This document shows positions 22,921-30,884 of a stretch of DNA of 38,686 nucleotides, piece after piece. Numbering within the stretch: position 1 is the first letter of the stretch; the number at the start of each line of letters is the position of its first letter. A model generated the notes under the pieces. It had not been told where the DNA came from. It did no database searches and worked only from the letters and a program-made list of their open reading frames with translations. The position numbers and the translations under genes were made by a program. This stretch comes from DAOUAJ01 sp034433615 (GTDB taxonomy: Bacteria > Chloroflexota > Anaerolineae > DUEN01). The stretch spans positions 1 to 38,686 of the forward strand of contig DAOUAJ010000108.1 of NCBI GenBank assembly GCA_034433615.1, in the 5' to 3' direction.

Positions 22921-23003
22921 GCTCGTAGTCAGGCGCGGAGCGGAGTGCCGTCCGACGCCGGCAGATGGCGCCACTCCCTATCGCTACATGGCTGACTACG
23001 AAC
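22921..23003 (+). promoter_or_regulatory. Candidate structured leader of siroheme gene
   Basis: Nested stems: CGTAGTCAG (22924-22932) pairs perfectly with CTGACTACG (22992-23000), and inside it GGAGTG (22942-22947) pairs with CACTCC (22972-22977), with a GCCG/CGGC apex. It ends 50 bases before the start of the siroheme dehydrogenase gene. It could be a cis-regulatory RNA or another palindromic repeat. No known riboswitch motif was recognised. Bases 22753-23050 hold only this and the preceding repeat. Confidence 0.4.
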
Positions 23004-23050
23004 CGGCGAGACGATGGCGAGGGTGTAGGCCAGGATCGGGGGAGGGGGTT

Positions 23051-23698
23051 ATGAACGTCTATCCGATCTGTCTGGTCAACCTGCAGGAAAGGGCGTGTGT
23101 GGTGGTCGGCGGCGGCAGTGTGGCCGAGCGAAAGGTCGGCGCGCTGCTGGGGTGCCAGGCACGAGTGACGGTTATCAGTCCCACCCTGACGCCGGAGCTG
23201 CGTCGCTGGGCCGAGGCGGGAAAGCTTACACACGTGGCGCGCTCCTATCGCGATGGTGATCTGGAGGGCGCCTTTCTGTGCATCGCGGCGACCGATGATC
23301 GCGCGGTGAACGAGCAGATCTGGCGCGAAGGCGACGCCCGCGGTGTGCTGGTCAGTACGGTGGACGATGCAAGTCGTTCTCACTTCATTATGCCGGCGGT
23401 GGTCAGGCGCGGCGATCTGACGATCGCGATCTCCACGGGTGGCCTTAACCCGGCGCTGGCGGCGAGGATCAAGGAGGAGGTGGCCTCGCTGTTTGGGCCT
23501 GAATATGGGGAATTGTTGCAGATTTTAGGTGACTTACGGCCACGGCTGATCGCAGAGCTCACGCCAGAACGACGGCGCGTCTTCGTCAATGCCGTGCTGG
23601 ACGCAGGCCTCGTAACCCTGCTGCGAACGGGAGATCGGATCAGCGCGCTGGCCCGGATCGAGGAAATCTTCGAAAGCTGCAAGGGGCAGGGAAAGTGA
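23051..23698 (+). CDS. Precorrin-2 dehydrogenase / sirohydrochlorin ferrochelatase
   Basis: 215 aa, the CysG N-terminal/Met8-like protein for the last steps of siroheme synthesis. NAD-binding ACVVVGGGSVAERKV near residue 15-29, then AATDDRAVNEQI, TVDDASRSHFIMPAVV and STGGLNPALAARIKEE. The start ATG follows GGAGGGGG. It overlaps the SUMT gene by four bases (GTGA), so translation is coupled. Supplies siroheme for the reductase at 1983. Confidence 0.92.
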   Translation: MNVYPICLVNLQERACVVVGGGSVAERKVGALLGCQARVTVISPTLTPELRRWAEAGKLTHVARSYRDGDLEGAFLCIAATDDRAVNEQIWREGDARGVLVSTVDDASRSHFIMPAVVRRGDLTIAISTGGLNPALAARIKEEVASLFGPEYGELLQILGDLRPRLIAELTPERRRVFVNAVLDAGLVTLLRTGDRISALARIEEIFESCKGQGK

Positions 23699-25380
23699 GC
23701 ATGACCCACGGCATGGTCTATCTGGTTGGCGCGGGGCCGGGGGACCCCGATCTGATCACGGTGAAAGGCTTGCTCTGCATTCAGCAGGCCGACGTGATCC
23801 TCTACGATCGCCTGGTGAACCGCCAGCTCCTCGCCCACGCGCGGCCAGGGTGCGAGCTGATCGCCCGTAGCGAACACGGGCAAGACCAGGATGACCTGTG
23901 CTCCCTGATAATCGAGCGAGCCAGAGAGGGGAAGACGGTCGTTCGGCTCAAGGGCGGCGACCCCTTCCTGTTCGGCCGCGGCGGAGAGGAGGCGGAGCGC
24001 CTGAGCGCAGCCGGGGTTCCCTTCGAAGTCGTTCCGGGGGTGACTTCGGCCCTGGCTGTGCCGGCTTATGCCGGCATTCCGCTAACGTATCGTGGCCTCT
24101 CTTCATCGGTGGGGATCGTCACCGGCCACGAGGCTCCGAACAAGCTCAACGAGGCCGTCCGTTGGGACTCGCTCGCCCACGCGGTGGACACGCTCGTGAT
24201 CTTGATGGGCCTGGAGAACCTGCCCTTCATCGTGGAGCGCTTGCTCCAAGCGGGCAAACCCCCGCATACGCCGGTGGCCGTGATCGGCCAGGGAAGCCTG
24301 CCCGAACAGGTGGCGCTGGTAAGCACCCTGGCCCAGGTGGTGCAAGACGTTCAGGCGCGTCAGCTCCGGCCACCGGCCGTGATCCTCGTGGGAGAAGTCG
24401 CCCGGCTGCGGGAGAGAATCGGCTGGTTTGAGCGCTTAGCCCCAGCCGCCCGCGAGATGGAGCATGCGCCTGACTTGCCCTGGCAAAACTCCTTTCGGGA
24501 AACGGTCCCGGCATCGGCTCTGGCGCAAGGTGTTGCGGCTCAGAAGCCGCCAAGAATGGCCATGGACACGTCCGGATCACCGGAGTTGCCGCCAGGCCTG
24601 AGTTGGCCAAAGGGCGGATCTTCGGATATACTTGAGCAGGCTCGACCATCTTGCGCATCCCATATCACGCTGGCAGCGTACGACGAAAGCGTGTCAGCAG
24701 CTTACTCTGGAAAAGGTGCCATGCCTGCGATCCGGGTTGTTCTGGCGGATGACCATGCTGTGGTTCGCAAGGGCATTCGCGAGTTTCTGGAAGAGGACGG
24801 CGACATCGTTGTGGTGGCGGAGGCCACCGACGGCGAGGAGGCCAAGGCCCTCATCGCTCAGCATCAGCCCGATGTGGCCATCCTCGACATCCGCATGCCC
24901 AAAGCGACCGGCATCGAGGTGACGCGCTGGGTGCGAGGGCAGCAGCTTGCCGTTGGGGTGCTCATCCTCACCGCCTATGACGACGACCCCTTCGTCCTGG
25001 CCGCGCTTCAAGCCGGCGCCAACGGCTATGTGCTCAAAACCGCCGAGGCCGACGAGATCGTGGCGGCGGTGCGAGCCGTCCACAAAGGGCAGTCCGCTCT
25101 CGATTCGGTCATCGCCCAGAAGCTGATGGCGCATCTGGCCGGTACGGCTCAGCCTGTTGAGACGGTGGAGCCGCTCACGCCGCGCGAGCTAGAGGTGTTG
25201 GAGCTGGCCGCCCGCGGCCTCACCAATCGCTCCATCGGCCGCAGGCTCAACATCAGCGATCGCACCGTTCAGGGGCATTTGGCCAATATCTTCGCCAAGC
25301 TGCAGGTGAACAGCCGCACCGAGGCCGTTACCAAGGGCCTGCAGTTGGGGTTAATCCATCTACCTAAGGAGATGCCGTGA
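23695..25380 (+). CDS. Uroporphyrinogen-III methyltransferase in frame with NarL-type response regulator
   Basis: One uninterrupted 561-codon frame. Residues 1-250 are SUMT (VGAGPGDPDLITVKGL, VRLKGGDPFLFGRGGEE, VVPGVTSALAVPAYAGIPLTYRG), which makes precorrin-2. Residues 255-342 are low-complexity with no domain. Residues 343-561 are a response regulator: ADDHAVVRKG, phospho-Asp at 398 (VAILDIRMP), then a LuxR-type HTH (LTPRELEVLELAARGLTNRSI, DRTVQGHL). Internal ATG 24721 has GGAAAAGG upstream and a promoter-like pair at 24603-24632, so the regulator may also be, or only be, made separately. Start GTG 23695; ATG 23701 is an alternative. The stop overlaps the sensor kinase. Confidence 0.88.
   Translation: MSMTHGMVYLVGAGPGDPDLITVKGLLCIQQADVILYDRLVNRQLLAHARPGCELIARSEHGQDQDDLCSLIIERAREGKTVVRLKGGDPFLFGRGGEEAERLSAAGVPFEVVPGVTSALAVPAYAGIPLTYRGLSSSVGIVTGHEAPNKLNEAVRWDSLAHAVDTLVILMGLENLPFIVERLLQAGKPPHTPVAVIGQGSLPEQVALVSTLAQVVQDVQARQLRPPAVILVGEVARLRERIGWFERLAPAAREMEHAPDLPWQNSFRETVPASALAQGVAAQKPPRMAMDTSGSPELPPGLSWPKGGSSDILEQARPSCASHITLAAYDESVSAAYSGKGAMPAIRVVLADDHAVVRKGIREFLEEDGDIVVVAEATDGEEAKALIAQHQPDVAILDIRMPKATGIEVTRWVRGQQLAVGVLILTAYDDDPFVLAALQAGANGYVLKTAEADEIVAAVRAVHKGQSALDSVIAQKLMAHLAGTAQPVETVEPLTPRELEVLELAARGLTNRSIGRRLNISDRTVQGHLANIFAKLQVNSRTEAVTKGLQLGLIHLPKEMP
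24603..24632 (+). promoter_or_regulatory. Possible internal promoter for the response regulator
   Basis: TTGGCC (24603-24608), an 18-base spacer and TATACT (24627-24632) lie in the linker between SUMT and receiver domain. A start near 24639 would give an 82-base leader to ATG 24721. Confidence 0.35.
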
Positions 25381-27062
25381 GGAAGTGGTGGCCCTCGCTC
25401 AGCCTGCGTGGGCTGCAGGTGCAGATCCTCCTGTGGACGATTCTCCCCTTCCTGGTCCTCCTCATCACTTTCTCCTTGACCGGTATTCGTAGCCATCAAC
25501 AATCCATGCGCGCCCTCGTGTCCGAGCGCGATGCCAGGCTCGTCCGGCTGCTGGCCAATGAGGTTGCGATCGCCCTGGAGCGTTATGCCAGGAGCCTGAA
25601 TGTGCTGGCCGGCCTGAAAGAGCTGAGACACGACGATCCCCGCACCGTGCAGGCCATTTTGACCGACGCTGCCCAGGCGCTGCCAGGGATGGCGCTGTGG
25701 GTGGTGGATGCCTATGGGCGGCTGCTGGGCGGATCACAGCCGGCACCGGATTGGATGAAAGAGGTGATCCCGCAGTTGCCGGCGGCTTCCGTCAGTGCGG
25801 GCCAGCCGGCTATCGTGCTGACCGCAGACGGGCGCACGATGGTTTGGGGCGTGCCTCTGGGTGACGGGGACCGATGGCTGCTGGCGGGCATCGCCGTTCA
25901 GGACCTGCACCTGTCTGAGCTGCTTGACACCGGAGCGCGCGGCGCGACGGCTGCTCTGACATTGGTGGACGGGGAAGGGCGCGTGCTCCATGCTCGGGGC
26001 GAGCTGCCCGACGGCGAAATAGCCGGCGATTGGCCGGGCGTCGCTCAGGCGCTGCGCGGCGAGAGCGGGACCCTCTTCGTGTCAGGCCCGCGGGGAGAGG
26101 AGGTGATCGTCTATGCGCCGGTCCCCGGCGTGGGATGGGCGCTGGTTATCCGTGAGCCTTGGGAAGCGTTGGCCGCCCCCCTCCTGCATTTTGACCGGGT
26201 GATGCCCTTCATCCTGTTAGCGACCGCGATCATCTCGCTGCTGACCCTGTTCTTCGGTTTGCACTCGGTGGTTCGTCCTTTGCAACGCCTGGGCGTTCAG
26301 GCGGACCAAATCGGCCAGGGCCACTTCGAGGCCGCCAGCGTGCCGATCGGCGGCGTGAAGGAAATAGAGGAGTTACGGCATGCCCTGGACCGCATGGCCC
26401 ATCAGGTGCAGCACTATCAGATGGCCTTGCAGGAGTATGTGAGTGCCCTGACGCGCGCGCAGGAGGCAGAGCGTTCACGCCTGGCACGGGAGCTGCACGA
26501 CGAAACGGTGCAGACCCTGATCGCCCTGACCCAGCGAGTGCAGATGGTACAGCGGACACTGGAGCGGGACCCGGCCCGGGCAGCCGAACGGCTGGCCAAG
26601 TTGCGCACAATGGCAGAGGGAGCGATCGAGGAGGTGCGCCGATTCAGCCGGGCCTTGCGCCCCCTCTACCTGGAGGAGTTGGGGCTAGTGCCAGCGTTGG
26701 AGATGTTGGCGCGTGAGGCGGGGGCTGCTTTTCATGTCACTGGCCCCCCCTGCCACCTCTCAGCCGAGAAGGAATTGGTGCTGTACCGGGTTGCTCAGGA
26801 GGCGCTAAACAACGCCCTGTATCACGCTCAGGCTCACCACATCAAGATTGAGCTAATGTTTGCCGAGGCAGGTGTCACATTGCGGGTACACGATGACGGG
26901 GTGGGATTCCTGGTTCCTGAGCGCTTCACCGACCTGGCCCGGTCCGGCCATTTCGGTTTGATGGGGATGCACGAGCGGATTCACCTCGTCGGGGGGCAGT
27001 TGACCGTGACCTCGACGCCAGGCCGGGGAACGGTAGTCGAGGCGAGGCTGGTTTGTCCATAA
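25377..27062 (+). CDS. NarX/DesK-type sensor histidine kinase
   Basis: 561 aa, GTG start overlapping the regulator stop (GTGA). N-terminal helix (about 18-38), a large extracytoplasmic Cache-like sensor (40-275), a second helix (about 283-303), HAMP-like segment, coiled coil, HisKA_3 with H374 in RLARELHDETVQ, and an HATPase domain (VAQEALNNALYHAQA, HDDGVGF, HFGLMGMHERI). It is the cognate partner of the LuxR-type regulator at 24721-25380. The ligand is unknown; co-location with siroheme genes suggests sulfur or nitrogen oxyanion sensing. Confidence 0.93.
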   Translation: MRKWWPSLSLRGLQVQILLWTILPFLVLLITFSLTGIRSHQQSMRALVSERDARLVRLLANEVAIALERYARSLNVLAGLKELRHDDPRTVQAILTDAAQALPGMALWVVDAYGRLLGGSQPAPDWMKEVIPQLPAASVSAGQPAIVLTADGRTMVWGVPLGDGDRWLLAGIAVQDLHLSELLDTGARGATAALTLVDGEGRVLHARGELPDGEIAGDWPGVAQALRGESGTLFVSGPRGEEVIVYAPVPGVGWALVIREPWEALAAPLLHFDRVMPFILLATAIISLLTLFFGLHSVVRPLQRLGVQADQIGQGHFEAASVPIGGVKEIEELRHALDRMAHQVQHYQMALQEYVSALTRAQEAERSRLARELHDETVQTLIALTQRVQMVQRTLERDPARAAERLAKLRTMAEGAIEEVRRFSRALRPLYLEELGLVPALEMLAREAGAAFHVTGPPCHLSAEKELVLYRVAQEALNNALYHAQAHHIKIELMFAEAGVTLRVHDDGVGFLVPERFTDLARSGHFGLMGMHERIHLVGGQLTVTSTPGRGTVVEARLVCP

Positions 27063-27066
27063 ATGA

Positions 27067-27099
27067 GCTATTTGGCGGAGGGACAGTGAGCCAAATAGC
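27067..27099 (+). repeat. 33-base hairpin after sensor kinase
   Basis: GCTATTTGGC (27067-27076) and GCCAAATAGC (27090-27099) are perfect complements across 13 bases. No T-run follows, so it is a weak terminator at best. The same 33-base architecture occurs at 29382-29414 and one arm at 1443-1452. Confidence 0.7.
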
Positions 27100-27197
27100 C
27101 CTGGTGGGGTGCGGGAAGTTTTGTTACATTCACTCTGAGGGGTACAAGGTGCTGGTACGATTGACTAACTGAGGTGGAGAATTCAGAGAGAGGGCCT

Positions 27198-27827
27198 ATG
27201 ACATTGAATGTGAAGGAGACCGTGGCGATGCGAGCGCGCTATGATCGCATCGCGCTGGTGTATGATCGCATGGAGGCGTTGGTCGAGCGACGCTATAGCG
27301 ATTGGCGGCGGCGGGCCTGGGCGCTGGTGGTTGGGCCACAGGTGCTGGAAGTGGGTGTGGGGACAGGCAAAAACATGCCATACTATCCGCCGGACGTCCA
27401 CGTGACCGGCATAGACTTAAGTAATAAGATGCTGGAACGGGCACGCCGACGAGCCGCTCAACTGAAGCTGTCGGTTACCCTGATGCCAATGGACGCCCAG
27501 GCCCTGGACTTCCCCGATAGCTCTTTCGATAGCGCCATCGCCACCTTCGTGTTTTGCTCTGTGCCCGATCCGGTGCTGGGACTTCAGGAAGTGGCGCGGG
27601 TGGTCAAGCCGGGGGGACGCGTGGTGTTGCTGGAGCACGTACGGGCAGAGAGCCCTTTGCTGGGGCGGCTGATGGATCTCGTGGATCCGCTGGTGTCACG
27701 GCTGATGGGGCCGCACATCAACCGGCGGACGGTGGAGAATGTGCGCAAGGCGGGGCTGATTCTCGAGCAGGTGGAGGATATAGGGGCAGGAGGGATCTTT
27801 AAGTTGATAGTGGCCAGAGCGGCGTAG
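27198..27827 (+). CDS. Class I SAM-dependent methyltransferase
   Basis: 209 aa. Motif I LEVGVGTGKNMPYYP, acidic loop GIDLSNKMLERA, then MDAQALDFPDSSFDSAIATF and VARVVKPGGRVVLLEHV. Resembles UbiE/phosphatidylethanolamine N-methyltransferase-like proteins; the substrate is not identifiable. ATG 27198 with GAGAGAGGG is preferred over GTG 27174 in the same frame. Bases 27828-27995 hold no recognisable gene. Confidence 0.85.
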   Translation: MTLNVKETVAMRARYDRIALVYDRMEALVERRYSDWRRRAWALVVGPQVLEVGVGTGKNMPYYPPDVHVTGIDLSNKMLERARRRAAQLKLSVTLMPMDAQALDFPDSSFDSAIATFVFCSVPDPVLGLQEVARVVKPGGRVVLLEHVRAESPLLGRLMDLVDPLVSRLMGPHINRRTVENVRKAGLILEQVEDIGAGGIFKLIVARAA

Positions 27828-27995
27828 GCCATCCCACCCGGCAAGAAAGAGGAGCACGTCTCTTCAGAAAATCACTGCTTGTCCAGGGTTGCCCCGATGG
27901 CCCCGCGCAGCACCTGATAGCCGGATTTTCCTTAATCTAGAAAGGATTTGCGTTTGCATTCATAACCGAAAAGCCTGTACGTCCTCAGCGCATGC

Positions 27996-28955
27996 CTAGT
28001 CGAAGACCGTCGCCTCCACAGGCGTGCCGTGCCGGTTGTTCAGGTGCCAGGCACGCAGCCACGAGGCGACCACGGCGATGGCGAGCACCCCGGCGATCAC
28101 CAGCAGCGAGAGGGCGACCGGGATCTTGTACACGTCCGCCAGCACCATTTTCACCCCCACAAACACCAGGATAGCCGACAGCCCCAGCTTTAGATAGTAG
28201 AACTTGTCCACTACGCCAGCGAGCACAAAGTAAAGCGAACGCAGGCCCAGGATGGCGAAGACGTTGGAGGTGTAGACGATGAAGGGGTCCTGTGTCACCG
28301 CGAAAATCGCCGGGATCGAGTCAGCGGCAAAGATGAGGTCAGTGAACTCCACACTCAGCAGCACCAGCAGCAAGGGAGTGGCCAGCCATCTCCCCGTACG
28401 TCGTACAAAGAAGCGCTCGCCTTCGTAAGCGCTCATCATCGGCAGAACACGGCGCACCAGCTTGACCAGCGGGTTGTTTTCGGGATGCTGCTGGGCGTGT
28501 CTCTGGATGGCCAGCTTGATCCCCGTGAGGATCAGGAACGCGCCGAACACGTAGATGATCCAGTGAAACTCCTTGAGCAGCGCCGAGCCGGCGAGAATCA
28601 GCGTCCCGCGCATCAGGAGCGCCCCCAGAACACCCCAGAAGAGCACCCGGTGCTGAAAGGCCGCGGGCACGCTGAAGGCGGAGAAGATCAAGACGAACAC
28701 AAAAATGTTATCAACGCTGAGGGATTTCTCGATCAGATAGCCGGTGAAGAACTCGAGCGCCGATTCCGGGCCACGCCAGACATACACGCCGAGATTGAAG
28801 AGCAGCGCCAGGGCGATCCACACGACGCTCCAGATCATGGCCTCTTTCAGCGAGACCACGTGCGCTTTGCGATGGAAGACGCCCAGGTCAAGGGCGAGCA
28901 TCGCCAGCACAAACAGGTTAAAGCCAACCCACACCCCTATCGTTTCCCCATCCAT
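27996..28955 (-). CDS. TerC/Alx-family membrane protein, likely manganese exporter
   Basis: 319 aa, about eight helices. TerC hallmarks: the acidic intramembrane motifs EKSLSVDNIFVFVLIF and VEFTDLIFAADSIPAIF. Alx/TerC/MeeF proteins export manganese, in some cases to protect or metallate exported proteins. Start ATG 28955 with CAAGGAGGATCAG upstream. The gene lies behind a manganese riboswitch, a terminator and a consensus promoter, so expression is expected to rise with manganese. It is oriented opposite to its neighbours as a single-gene unit. Confidence 0.95.
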   Translation of the reverse strand: MDGETIGVWVGFNLFVLAMLALDLGVFHRKAHVVSLKEAMIWSVVWIALALLFNLGVYVWRGPESALEFFTGYLIEKSLSVDNIFVFVLIFSAFSVPAAFQHRVLFWGVLGALLMRGTLILAGSALLKEFHWIIYVFGAFLILTGIKLAIQRHAQQHPENNPLVKLVRRVLPMMSAYEGERFFVRRTGRWLATPLLLVLLSVEFTDLIFAADSIPAIFAVTQDPFIVYTSNVFAILGLRSLYFVLAGVVDKFYYLKLGLSAILVFVGVKMVLADVYKIPVALSLLVIAGVLAIAVVASWLRAWHLNNRHGTPVEATVFD

Positions 28956-28995
28956 GAACTGATCCTCCTTGCTCAGAATTTAGCCATGGGGGAAA

Positions 28996-29042
28996 CAAAA
29001 AGGCGAGACCCCCACGGCCACGAGTGTCGTGGTGGTCTCGCC
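28996..29042 (-). terminator. Riboswitch-controlled terminator
   Basis: On the minus strand GGCGAGACC (29034-29042) pairs with GGTCTCGCC (29002-29010) around CCACG/CGTGG, followed by TTTTTG. The first arm is also the 3' strand of the riboswitch aptamer, so ligand binding should block the terminator. Confidence 0.85.
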
Positions 29043-29133
29043 AGTTGTGCCTTGACACGTACGACCAGCCGAGAGCGTACCTCTGTCCTGACGACTGATC
29101 GGCCCGCTGGTGCGGGTGGCTACTCCCCAACCG
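29034..29133 (-). promoter_or_regulatory. yybP-ykoY manganese riboswitch
   Basis: Minus strand: GGGGAGTAGC (29119-29128) opens the aptamer, CTCTCGGCTGG lies in the middle, and GGCGAGACC (29034-29042) closes it. These match the conserved sequences of the yybP-ykoY motif, which binds Mn2+ and classically precedes TerC/Alx and MntP genes. The transcription start predicted from the promoter is about 29133. Confidence 0.88.
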
Positions 29134-29139
29134 CGATAA

Positions 29140-29167
29140 ATTATAGCCAGATGCCAAACTTTGTCAA
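29140..29167 (-). promoter_or_regulatory. Consensus sigma70-type promoter of the riboswitch
   Basis: Minus strand TTGACA (29162-29167), a 16-base spacer and TATAAT (29140-29145): both hexamers perfect. Confidence 0.8.
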
Positions 29168-29196
29168 GCTTGGGCTCCGCCGCAAAGCCCCCCTTG

Positions 29197-29457
29197 TTAT
29201 CCGACATCGCCCGCGGCTGCCTTGAGGTTTACTTCCTTGATGTGCAGGAAGTGTCCGGCGCCCTGACGGAAGCGTTTTGCATTGTGTCTGAGAGGCAGTT
29301 GGAGACTTAGCCCCTCCACTGCCAGTGCCGCACCGCAGTACGGGCAGATTGCCCAATCGGTTTCCACCGGGCACGGGATAAGCCATTTGGCGGGGTACAA
29401 GCAAGCCAAACGGCCCTTGCCACGACCACCCGCGGATGCTACACTATGAGTCGTCAA
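29197..29457 (-). CDS. Possible small zinc-ribbon protein
   Basis: 86-codon minus frame. The centre reads CPVETDWAICPYCGAALAVEG, with CPYCG typical of a zinc ribbon and possible partner cysteines nearby. The N-terminal third is encoded by the 33-base hairpin repeat and looks unnatural, so the true start is unclear or this is a fragment. No family assigned. Confidence 0.35.
   Translation of the reverse strand: MTTHSVASAGGRGKGRLACLYPAKWLIPCPVETDWAICPYCGAALAVEGLSLQLPLRHNAKRFRQGAGHFLHIKEVNLKAAAGDVG
29382..29414 (+). repeat. 33-base hairpin, second copy
   Basis: GCCATTTGGC (29382-29391) and GCCAAACGGC (29405-29414), with one mismatch in the stem and a 13-base loop, matching the element at 27067 in length and arms. 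Confidence 0.6.
29417..29445 (+). promoter_or_regulatory. Promoter for the 29495 operon
   Basis: TTGCCA (29417-29422), a 17-base spacer and TACACT (29440-29445), about 50 bases upstream of the next + strand gene. Confidence 0.45.
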
Positions 29458-29494
29458 CCAGAACGCTGAGGACGTATCAGCAGGAGATTAGACG

Positions 29495-29731
29495 ATGGCA
29501 CGACTCCGAGGGAAGCGTCGTGAGCGCGCCGGGCATCGCAAACAGGGCGAATGGTCCCCATTTGTGTCCTTTGTCGGGGGCACAGTCGGATTCCTGGGGG
29601 CTTATCTCTTTGCGGAGGCCGCCTTGAGCACCCACATTCACCCGATCCATTGGGCCGTGGCCGCAGGAGGGGCCGCCTTGGGGTACCTGATCGGGCTGGC
29701 ATGGTATCGGGTCCGAGGAGACATTCTTTAA
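29495..29731 (+). CDS. Small membrane protein, unknown
   Basis: 78 aa, start with CAGGAGATTAGACG. A basic N-terminus (MARLRGKRRERAGHRKQG) is followed by two helices (about 22-42 and 50-70). No family recognised. It precedes the L,D-transpeptidase gene by 9 bases and is probably in its operon. Confidence 0.6.
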   Translation: MARLRGKRRERAGHRKQGEWSPFVSFVGGTVGFLGAYLFAEAALSTHIHPIHWAVAAGGAALGYLIGLAWYRVRGDIL

Positions 29732-29740
29732 GAGGTCACC

Positions 29741-30613
29741 ATGCGCTGGATCGTTCGCCTGGCACTGTTCTCGATTCTGGGGATGGCGCTGGTTTTCGCG
29801 TTCTTGCCTTCGGCGTCTGCAGCTCCCCTGGCAGAGGACGAGACCCACATCGTGCAGCCCGGGGAGACCCTTTCCGCGATCGCGGCCCAGCATGGGGTGG
29901 CCATCGCTGAGATCGCGCAGGTGAACGCCCTGGCCAACGTGAACACCATCTACGTTGGGCAGAAGCTGCGCATCCCAGGTGGGAGCAACCTGGCCCGTGA
30001 TCCAGCAACCGGTGAGGAGGGGGTGCCGGCTTCGGCCTCGGAGCCCGAACCCGAGCCGGCCCCCGCGGTTTACCTGGTGCAGCCGGGGGATACGCTGGCC
30101 GACATCGCCAGGCGCTTCGACGTCTCGGTTGCCTCTCTGGCACGAGCTAATCGCCTGAGCCATCCTTCGCTGATCTTCGCCGGCCGCCGGCTGGTGATCC
30201 CCAGGCCTCGGGTTGTGGAGCCGGATCGCGGCGGGAAGTGGGTGAAGGTCAGCATCTCCCGTCAGCGCTGTTGGGTGTACGATGGTGACACGTTGTTGTA
30301 CGAGTGGGTATGTTCCACCGGGCGCGCCAGTTCGCCGACCAAGCCCGGCACGTACGTGATCCAAAGCAAAATCCGCACGGCTTATGGGTCGGCCTGGAAC
30401 ATCTGGATGCCGTATTGGCTGGGCCTCTACTGGGCGGGCGGCACCGAGAACGGTTTTCACGGCATGCCCTGGAATGCGGCTACCGGGCGACAGACGTGGC
30501 CGGGCCTGGTGGGCACGCCCATCACTTATGGTTGCATCATGCTCACCAATGAGAATGCCAAGATTCTCTGGGAGATGGCCTACATCGGTATGCCGGTGAC
30601 CATCGAATACTGA
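29741..30613 (+). CDS. LysM-LysM-YkuD L,D-transpeptidase
   Basis: 290 aa. Signal peptide (ends near PSASA), LysM domain 1 (about 36-80, HIVQPGETLSAIAAQHGV), acidic-proline linker (EPEPEPAPAV), LysM domain 2 (about 110-155, YLVQPGDTLADIARRF), then a YkuD catalytic domain with H240 (FHGMP) and catalytic C265 (TPITYGCIML). It binds peptidoglycan or chitin-like polymer and cross-links peptide stems, or anchors proteins. The usual SHGC site reads TYGC. Start follows AAGAGGTCACC. Confidence 0.92.
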   Translation: MRWIVRLALFSILGMALVFAFLPSASAAPLAEDETHIVQPGETLSAIAAQHGVAIAEIAQVNALANVNTIYVGQKLRIPGGSNLARDPATGEEGVPASASEPEPEPAPAVYLVQPGDTLADIARRFDVSVASLARANRLSHPSLIFAGRRLVIPRPRVVEPDRGGKWVKVSISRQRCWVYDGDTLLYEWVCSTGRASSPTKPGTYVIQSKIRTAYGSAWNIWMPYWLGLYWAGGTENGFHGMPWNAATGRQTWPGLVGTPITYGCIMLTNENAKILWEMAYIGMPVTIEY

Positions 30614-30634
30614 AACCAAGAAAGGAGTGTCATC

Positions 30635-30805
30635 ATGGCGAAAGACGTCGTTTGCGGGATGGAAGTAGACCCCAAGAAGGCGGCCGGGAAGTCCGAGTAT
30701 AAAGGGCAGACCTATTACTTCTGCTCCCCGGGTTGTAAGAAGGCTTTCGACAAAGAGCCGGAGAAGTATGTTGGCGCCGCCCAGACACATGGTGGCCACC
30801 ACTAG
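30635..30805 (+). CDS. YHS-domain protein
   Basis: 56 aa, start with AAAGGAGTG. VCGMEVDPKKA, then YKGQTYYFCSPGCKKAF is the YHS metal-binding signature, with a His-rich tail (THGGHH). Such small proteins bind copper or other soft metals. It is close in sequence to the N-terminus of the copper ATPase at 31848 (DPVCGMDIEPKA, LYFCSEAC). A strong terminator follows, so it ends the transcript started at about 29450. Confidence 0.88.
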   Translation: MAKDVVCGMEVDPKKAAGKSEYKGQTYYFCSPGCKKAFDKEPEKYVGAAQTHGGHH

Positions 30806-30820
30806 CCCCCAATTTCCGCT

Positions 30821-30858
30821 AAGGGACGGCCAGTTTGCTGTTGGCCGTCCCTTTCTTT
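30821..30858 (+). terminator. Rho-independent terminator after the YHS gene
   Basis: AAGGGACGGCCA (30821-30832) pairs perfectly with TGGCCGTCCCTT (30842-30853), followed by TCTTT. Confidence 0.85.
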
Positions 30859-30884
30859 ATGATATCCAAAAGAGGTGTTGCCCG

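Noticed and set aside
27828..27995. Gap between methyltransferase and TerC genes searched for a small gene or tRNA
   Set aside because: No tRNA cloverleaf, no ORF with a ribosome site, and no strong terminator hairpin with a T-run was seen.
29141..29404. 87-codon minus-strand frame overlapping the riboswitch promoter
   Set aside because: It is in another frame than the zinc-ribbon-like ORF, lacks any motif, and covers the consensus promoter of the TerC gene.
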